Positions 59,694 to 64,000 of a stretch of DNA of 64,000 nucleotides are shown in pieces (positions within the stretch are counted from its first letter, which is position 1; every line of letters begins with the position of its first letter). Source of the DNA: CAYOUV01 sp963790075. GTDB taxonomy: Bacteria > Chloroflexota > Anaerolineae > Anaerolineales > Villigracilaceae. The notes under the pieces are model-generated. The model searched no databases and was not told the origin of the DNA. It saw only the letters and a program-made list of their open reading frames with translations. Location of the stretch: contig CAWBNG010000001.1 in NCBI GenBank assembly GCA_963790075.1, forward strand, positions 1 through 64,000, given 5' to 3'. The position numbers and the translations under genes were made by a program.

Positions 59694-60674
59694 ATGGCCA
59701 TTGACCGTTTCGGACGCAATATCCACTACCTGCGCATCAGCCTGACCGACCATTGCAATTTGCGTTGCATCTACTGCATGCCAGAGGAAATGACCTTTCG
59801 GCCGAATGCCGAGTTGATGCAGGATGATGAAATATTACTGCTCACGCGTATGTTCGCCAGCCTGGGCTTTGACAAGATTCGGCTGACCGGCGGTGAGCCG
59901 ACCGTCCGCGCCAATATTGTGGACATCATCCGCGGCATCACCCAAACGGAAGGCATTCGCTCCGTCTCCATGACCACTAACGGCGTACTGCTGTCACGCT
60001 TGGCTGCTTCCCTGGCTGAAGCCGGCTTGCAGCGGGTCAATATTTCCATTGATACACTCGATCCCGAAAAATTCAAGCGCCTAACGCGCTGGGGCAAAAT
60101 GGAAGACGTGTGGGCCGGCATCCAGGCTGCCGAGGCAGCCGGATTGACTCCCATCAAGCTCAATGCGGTCGTGGTACGGGGTTACAATGAAGCCGACGTG
60201 GTTGAGTTGGCCCAGTTGACACAGGACAACCCCTGGCAGATGCGCTTCATTGAGATGATGCCCTTCGCTGGCGCGACCGATGTACAGCTCGGCCAGATGA
60301 TCACTGCCGAGCAGATCAAGACGCGTATTGAAGATGCCCTCGGCCCAATGGAAGTTGCCAACCAAGGTGAGCTGGACGGCGAGGCACGTCTTTTTCGGTT
60401 GCCGGGCGCCCAGGGTGATGTAGGCTTTATTTCCTCGGTTACGAATCCATTCTGCGCCTCTTGTACCCGCGCCCGCCTGACCGCAGACGGCCGCCTGCGG
60501 CTGTGCCTGCTGCGCGAAAAAGAAGTCGACCTGCTCACGCCGCTGCGCGCGGGTGCCTCATTGGACGAGTTGCGCCAGTTGATCCTGGACGGCGTGTGGC
60601 AAAAACCCTGGGGCCATGGCCTGGCGGAAGGTATCATTCCGCTAAACCGGGTGATGAGCCAAATTGGCGGCTAA
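59694..60674 (+). CDS. moaA: GTP 3',8-cyclase MoaA (molybdenum cofactor)
   Basis: This 326-residue radical SAM enzyme makes the first step of molybdopterin synthesis from GTP. The N-terminal cluster motif is C21-x3-C25-x2-C28 in HCNLRCIYCMPEEM. The barrel shows KIRLTGGEPTVRANIVDIIR and SMTTNGVLLSRLAASL. The C-terminal second 4Fe-4S cluster has the Cys in FCASCTRARLTADGRLRLCL. A TATAAT at 59658-59663 and AGGAG before the ATG give its own promoter, divergent from rpmH. Other moa/mog genes are not adjacent. The HAD gene follows 20 bases later. Confidence 0.96.
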   Translation: MAIDRFGRNIHYLRISLTDHCNLRCIYCMPEEMTFRPNAELMQDDEILLLTRMFASLGFDKIRLTGGEPTVRANIVDIIRGITQTEGIRSVSMTTNGVLLSRLAASLAEAGLQRVNISIDTLDPEKFKRLTRWGKMEDVWAGIQAAEAAGLTPIKLNAVVVRGYNEADVVELAQLTQDNPWQMRFIEMMPFAGATDVQLGQMITAEQIKTRIEDALGPMEVANQGELDGEARLFRLPGAQGDVGFISSVTNPFCASCTRARLTADGRLRLCLLREKEVDLLTPLRAGASLDELRQLILDGVWQKPWGHGLAEGIIPLNRVMSQIGG

Positions 60675-60694
60675 TATATCTTATTGGAGTTTAC

Positions 60695-61423
60695 ATGCTT
60701 TTTAAGGATGGGATTCGAGCAGTTTTTTTCGATCTGGATGGCACACTGCGGCTTCACCTCCCCCCTGGCGGGGAGGTTTTTGCAGACTACGCCAGACAGC
60801 AGGGATTGTCGATTTCAGGCGAAGACCGCCTGCGCGCGGCACGCTGGGAGCATTATTACTGGGCCTCCTCCCCGGAGCTTTACGCGGATCAAGGTCGCTT
60901 CGATCGGGATAACCGAGACTTCTGGTGCAATTACAGCCTGCGGCGTTTGATCGCATTGGGAGCGAAAAAGGAGCTGGCGGAAGAATTTTCACCTCAGCTT
61001 TGCGAGTACATGACCACCTCCTTTCACCCGGAAGCATTTGTCCCGCAGGAGCTGCGCCAGGTCTTGCCCTCCCTGCGGGACCAGGGATTCGCTCTGGGCG
61101 TAGTCTCGAACCGCGACCTGCCTTACGTCGAAGAATTGGAAAAACTGGACCTGAGCCAATATTTTGATTTTTCTCTGGCTGCTGGTGAGGTCCAATCCTG
61201 GAAGCCGGATGCGGGCATTTTCGCTCATGCGCTTAAACGTGTAAAAGTGACGGCTGCCGAAACCATCTATATCGGCGACAACTACTATGCCGACGTAATC
61301 GGGGCACGCAATGCCGGTCTGCATCCCATCCTGTTTGACCCGAAGGGTATCTTTGCAGACCCCGACTGCGAAGTGATCACCTCGTTTGACCAGCTCTCTA
61401 TGGTTGTAGAAAGGAGCACCTAA
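60695..61423 (+). CDS. HAD-family hydrolase
   Basis: This 242-residue HAD superfamily phosphatase starts at the ATG at 60695 behind TTGGAG; the frame is open further upstream inside moaA. Motif I is AVFFDLDGTLRLHLPPG (DxDGT nucleophile Asp), motif II VVSNRDLP, motif III lysine in VQSWKPDAGIFAHAL and motif IV IYIGDNYYADVIGARNAG. A helical cap lies at about 25-100. The substrate is unknown, as usual for this class. Its TAA overlaps the next start by one base (TAATG), so translation of the malic enzyme is probably coupled to it. Confidence 0.9.
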   Translation: MLFKDGIRAVFFDLDGTLRLHLPPGGEVFADYARQQGLSISGEDRLRAARWEHYYWASSPELYADQGRFDRDNRDFWCNYSLRRLIALGAKKELAEEFSPQLCEYMTTSFHPEAFVPQELRQVLPSLRDQGFALGVVSNRDLPYVEELEKLDLSQYFDFSLAAGEVQSWKPDAGIFAHALKRVKVTAAETIYIGDNYYADVIGARNAGLHPILFDPKGIFADPDCEVITSFDQLSMVVERST

Positions 61424-62772
61424 TGGCTTGGGAACGCAAAATTATGCGCACGGTGCGCGTGCGCAACGCACAGAAGATTGGTACGCTGGCACGTTTACTG
61501 GCTGAAATCGCACAGGTTGGTGGCAGCGTCGGCAGCATCGAACTGTTCACCAACACATCCGAAAGTGTGGTGCGCGATATCACCGTTTATGCCGAAGATA
61601 TCGAGCACATGGACAAAGTGATCGAGGCGATGCGCGGCAATCCCGGCACCAGCGTACTGCAAATCCGTGATGAAGTGCTGGAACTGCACCAGAAGGGCAA
61701 AATTGCCGTACGCAGCCGCTTCCCGATCGATTCGCTGGCTACGCTGCGCCGCGTCTACACGCCCGGCGTGGCCGAGGTCTGCCTGAAGATCGCCAAAGAC
61801 CCGGCCCTGGCACGGTTGTACACCAGTTCAAGCCACATGGTTGCCATCGTGACCGACGGCACGGCTGTGCTCGGGCTGGGCGACATCGGTCCGTTGGCCG
61901 GGATGCCGGTCATGGAGGGCAAAGCCATGCTGATGGAAACCCTGGTCGGCCTGTCGGGCGTTCCGATCCTGCTCAACACCAAAGACACTGACAAGATCAT
62001 TGAAACCGTCCTGACCATCGCCCCCACCTTCGCAGCCATCCAACTGGAGGATATTTCCGCCCCACGCTGCTTCGAGATCGAGGAACGTCTGCAGGCGGCG
62101 CTCGACATCCCTGTGCTGCACGATGACCAACACGGCACAGCCGTGGTCTGCCTGGCAGCTTTGATCGTCGCTTCACGACAGACCAAAATGGATTTACACA
62201 AAGCGCTCATCGGACAGATTGGCCTGGGGGCAGCCGGGAACGCGATCGCAAAAATGCTGATGAGCATGACCGGCAACCCTGTGCTGGGCACCGACCTGAA
62301 CGCAGACGCCGTGGCGCGTTTCGAGCGCGACGGCGGGCAGAAATCCGATCTCAAAGAAATCATGGCCAAGTGCGAGATCGTGATCGCCACAACGGGCGCG
62401 CAAGGCCTGATCAAACCCGAAATGGTGCGCAAGGGACAGATCATCCTGGCCATCTCGAATCCCAATCCGGAAATCGAGCCGGAGGCGGCCATGAAAGCAG
62501 GAGCCGCCTTCGCTGCAGACGGCCAATCGGTCAACAACGTGCTGGGATTCCCCGGCATCTTCCGCGGTGCAGTTGACGCTTACGCACCACGCATCACGCA
62601 CGAGATGCTGGTGGCCGCTGCCCTGACCATCGCTGACATGACTCCGGCTGGCGAGTTGATGCCCAGCCCGCTGGACAAAAAAGTCCACCAAGCTGTGGCA
62701 CGCGCCGTCGCCGAAAAAGCTTATCAACAGGGCATTGCCCGCGCTGAATTTGTGCCATATATAGAAAAATAA
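61423..62772 (+). CDS. malic enzyme with N-terminal ACT domain
   Basis: This 449-residue NAD(P)-dependent oxidoreductase decarboxylates malate to pyruvate. An N-terminal ACT domain (about 1-85: RTVRVRNAQKIGTLARLLAE, SVVRDITVYAEDIEHMDKVI) suggests amino-acid or other allosteric control. The catalytic part has LRRVYTPGVAEVCLKIAKDP (catalytic Tyr), VAIVTDGTAVLGLGDIGPLA, MEGKAMLME, LEDISAPRCFEIE and LHDDQHGTAVVCLAAL (metal ligands), with Rossmann motif GQIGLGAAGNAIAKM. The acidic residue after the second strand (GTDLNAD) favours NAD. It is the third gene of the moaA unit. Confidence 0.94.
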   Translation: MAWERKIMRTVRVRNAQKIGTLARLLAEIAQVGGSVGSIELFTNTSESVVRDITVYAEDIEHMDKVIEAMRGNPGTSVLQIRDEVLELHQKGKIAVRSRFPIDSLATLRRVYTPGVAEVCLKIAKDPALARLYTSSSHMVAIVTDGTAVLGLGDIGPLAGMPVMEGKAMLMETLVGLSGVPILLNTKDTDKIIETVLTIAPTFAAIQLEDISAPRCFEIEERLQAALDIPVLHDDQHGTAVVCLAALIVASRQTKMDLHKALIGQIGLGAAGNAIAKMLMSMTGNPVLGTDLNADAVARFERDGGQKSDLKEIMAKCEIVIATTGAQGLIKPEMVRKGQIILAISNPNPEIEPEAAMKAGAAFAADGQSVNNVLGFPGIFRGAVDAYAPRITHEMLVAAALTIADMTPAGELMPSPLDKKVHQAVARAVAEKAYQQGIARAEFVPYIEK

Positions 62773-62778
62773 ACGCAT

Positions 62779-62814
62779 CAGAGCCGGCCAATTGGCTGGC
62801 TCTGAAGTTTTTTT
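62779..62814 (+). terminator. intrinsic terminator after the malic enzyme gene
   Basis: A 13-bp nearly perfect palindromic stem (CAGAGCCGGCCAA / TTGGCTGGCTCTG) is followed by GAAGTTTTTTT. It ends the moaA-HAD-malic enzyme transcript, facing the convergent aminotransferase gene. Confidence 0.88.
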
Positions 62815-62824
62815 ACGGAGAAAA

Positions 62825-64000
62825 TTATCCGGCTTTCGAATCGTTCTGGTGCAGTTCTTCTTTGAGCACATAACCCAGACGGGTCACGCCTTCACGGATC
62901 GTCTCGGGGTTGCAAAACGAGAAGTTGAGGCGCATGGTGTTCTCCCCGCCGCCTGTCGGGTGGAAGGCCGCACCCGGGACGAAGGCCACTTTCCTCTCGA
63001 TGGCAATCTTGAGTACTTCGGCCGCATCCATGCCTTTGGGCAGAATGCCCCACAGGAACATGCCACCTTCAGGCCGCGTCCAATGCACTTCAGACGGGAA
63101 GAGTTCTTCCATGGTTTCGAGCATCACATCGCGGCGTTCTTTGTAGGTCTTGCGGATCAGCTTGACATGCTCATCCAGGAACCCGTTCTTGGCAACTTCA
63201 TACGCCACAATCTGGTTGAAAGTCGCGGTATGCAAGTCGGCAGCCTGCTTGGCCATGACCAGCTTGCGAATGACTTCCGGTGGGGCGACGACCCAGGCCA
63301 GGCGCAAGCCAGGCGCCAGCAGTTTGGAGAATGTACTCAGATAGATGACGTTGCCACTGTAATGTCCGCCGTTCGGACCGCGGAATTTGCTGTCCAGGTA
63401 GACGACCGAGGGGAGATGTTCGCCCTCGTAGCGTAATTGGCCGTAGGGATCGTCTTCGACGATCGGCACCCCATATTTATCAGCCAGTTCCACCAGCTTC
63501 TCGCGTCGTTCCCGGCTGAGGGTCGTCCCGCTCGGATTCTGGAAGTTGGGCAGCACATAGATGAACTTCGGGCCAACGCGCAAAGCCTTCTCCAGTTCGT
63601 CCACAACCATGCCGTGCTCATCCGAAGGCACGGATACATATTGAGCGCCGTAGGCATTCCAGGCCTGCAAGGCACCCAGGTAGGTCGGCAATTCAACCAC
63701 GATGTAGTCACCACGATTGATAAAAAGCCTTCCGATAAAGTCGAGCGCCTGCTGTGAGCCGGAGGTGATCAGGATATTATCGGCATTGATTTCGACGCTG
63801 TAGCGGGCATTGTGGCGGGCGATCATCTCGCGCAATGGGAGGTAGCCTTCGGTGGTACTGTATTGCAGAGCTTGAGCACCCTGCTCGCGCAGGACTGTGT
63901 TGCAGGCTTCCTGGAATTCCTTAACAGGAAATACTTCGGGTGCCGGTAACCCTCCGCCGAATGAGATGATGTCGGGCTGCTCGGTCAATTTGAGCAATTC
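62825..64000 (-). CDS. PLP-dependent class I aminotransferase (2-aminoadipate type), 5' end cut
   Basis: At least 391 residues of a fold-type I aminotransferase like the LysN/2-aminoadipate or valine-pyruvate group. Motifs are DIISFGGGLPAPEVFPVKEF, LQYSTTEGYLPLREMIARHN, ILITSGSQQALDFIGRLFI, YVLPNFQNPSGTTLSRERRE, VPIVEDDPYGQLRYEG (Asp contacting PLP) and VIYLSTFSKLLAPGLRLAWV with the PLP lysine in SFSK-type STFSK. The C-terminus has MFLWGILPKGMDA and MRLNFSFCNPE. The reading frame continues past the right edge (ELLKLT before the first listed Met), so the true start lies outside. Amino donor and acceptor are not determined. Confidence 0.92.
   Translation of the reverse strand, partial: ELLKLTEQPDIISFGGGLPAPEVFPVKEFQEACNTVLREQGAQALQYSTTEGYLPLREMIARHNARYSVEINADNILITSGSQQALDFIGRLFINRGDYIVVELPTYLGALQAWNAYGAQYVSVPSDEHGMVVDELEKALRVGPKFIYVLPNFQNPSGTTLSRERREKLVELADKYGVPIVEDDPYGQLRYEGEHLPSVVYLDSKFRGPNGGHYSGNVIYLSTFSKLLAPGLRLAWVVAPPEVIRKLVMAKQAADLHTATFNQIVAYEVAKNGFLDEHVKLIRKTYKERRDVMLETMEELFPSEVHWTRPEGGMFLWGILPKGMDAAEVLKIAIERKVAFVPGAAFHPTGGGENTMRLNFSFCNPETIREGVTRLGYVLKEELHQNDSKAG

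Overview
The window is bacterial and looks like a chromosomal piece of a Chloroflexota of the class Anaerolineae. This is inference from gene content: a xylan/xylose locus with an ABC importer, a bc-type complex made of cytochrome b, a Rieske protein and a multi-heme cytochrome c, Thr/Pro-rich lipoproteins ending in NBR1-Ig-like domains, a KamA-type aminomutase, a T-box in front of pheS, and a CpaE/CpaF pair. No rRNA, tRNA, CRISPR array, transposase or phage gene was seen.

Layout. 1-1.55 kb (minus): three adjacent genes (TMEM175-like channel, small membrane protein, alpha/beta hydrolase), each broken by single-base frameshifts. 1.59-6.87 kb: a lone receiver protein, a NarL-type response regulator with its sensor kinase, a CPBP membrane protease, another alpha/beta hydrolase and a duplicated 3' stub of the protease gene. 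Two matching CTTAAG-centred palindromes at the same distance from -10 boxes suggest that the regulator controls itself and the protease gene. 7.3-20.5 kb: a xylo-oligosaccharide utilisation locus. It holds a cytoplasmic GH10 xylanase and a GH43 remnant on minus, then on plus a LacI regulator with tandem operators, substrate-binding protein, two permeases, xylose isomerase, GH3 glycosidase, a DUF4380 mutarotase-like protein, xylulokinase and a polysaccharide deacetylase. The importer ATPase is not here.

20.8-25.8 kb: a DUF2202 ferritin-like secreted protein, then cytochrome b (frameshifted), Rieske and a triheme cytochrome c. 25.9-34.7 kb: clpB, a small secreted protein, a PLP decarboxylase like sphingosine-1-phosphate lyase, a GT-C-like membrane protein, a hemerythrin-like protein and a DegV lipid-binding protein. 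35.0-38.1 kb: a KamA radical-SAM aminomutase with its own strong promoter, two paralogous NBR1-Ig-like lipoproteins and a small membrane protein.

38.2-42.2 kb: T-box, pheS and pheT on minus; pheT carries a one-base frameshift. 42.2-51.6 kb (minus): a lipase-like hydrolase, V4R, GNAT, TPR and double-HTH proteins, CpaF and CpaE homologues, an OmpR-type regulator and two sensor kinases, all closely spaced. 51.6-59.5 kb (minus): amidohydrolase, parB, parA, a PfkB kinase, then the conserved origin-type cluster jag-yidC-(propeller lipoprotein)-yidD-rnpA-rpmH. 59.7-64 kb: moaA, a HAD phosphatase and an ACT-domain malic enzyme on plus, and a class I aminotransferase cut by the right edge on minus.

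Two cross-cutting points. First, single-base indels break several genes, including pheT, which is normally essential, so assembly errors are a serious possibility and nearby 'pseudogenes' should be read with that in mind. Second, a roughly 29-nt intergenic sequence ending in CCGGTCTTGCAA occurs three times (7.0, 20.6 and 25.7 kb), each a few dozen bases upstream of a strong hairpin. I cannot assign it to a known family.
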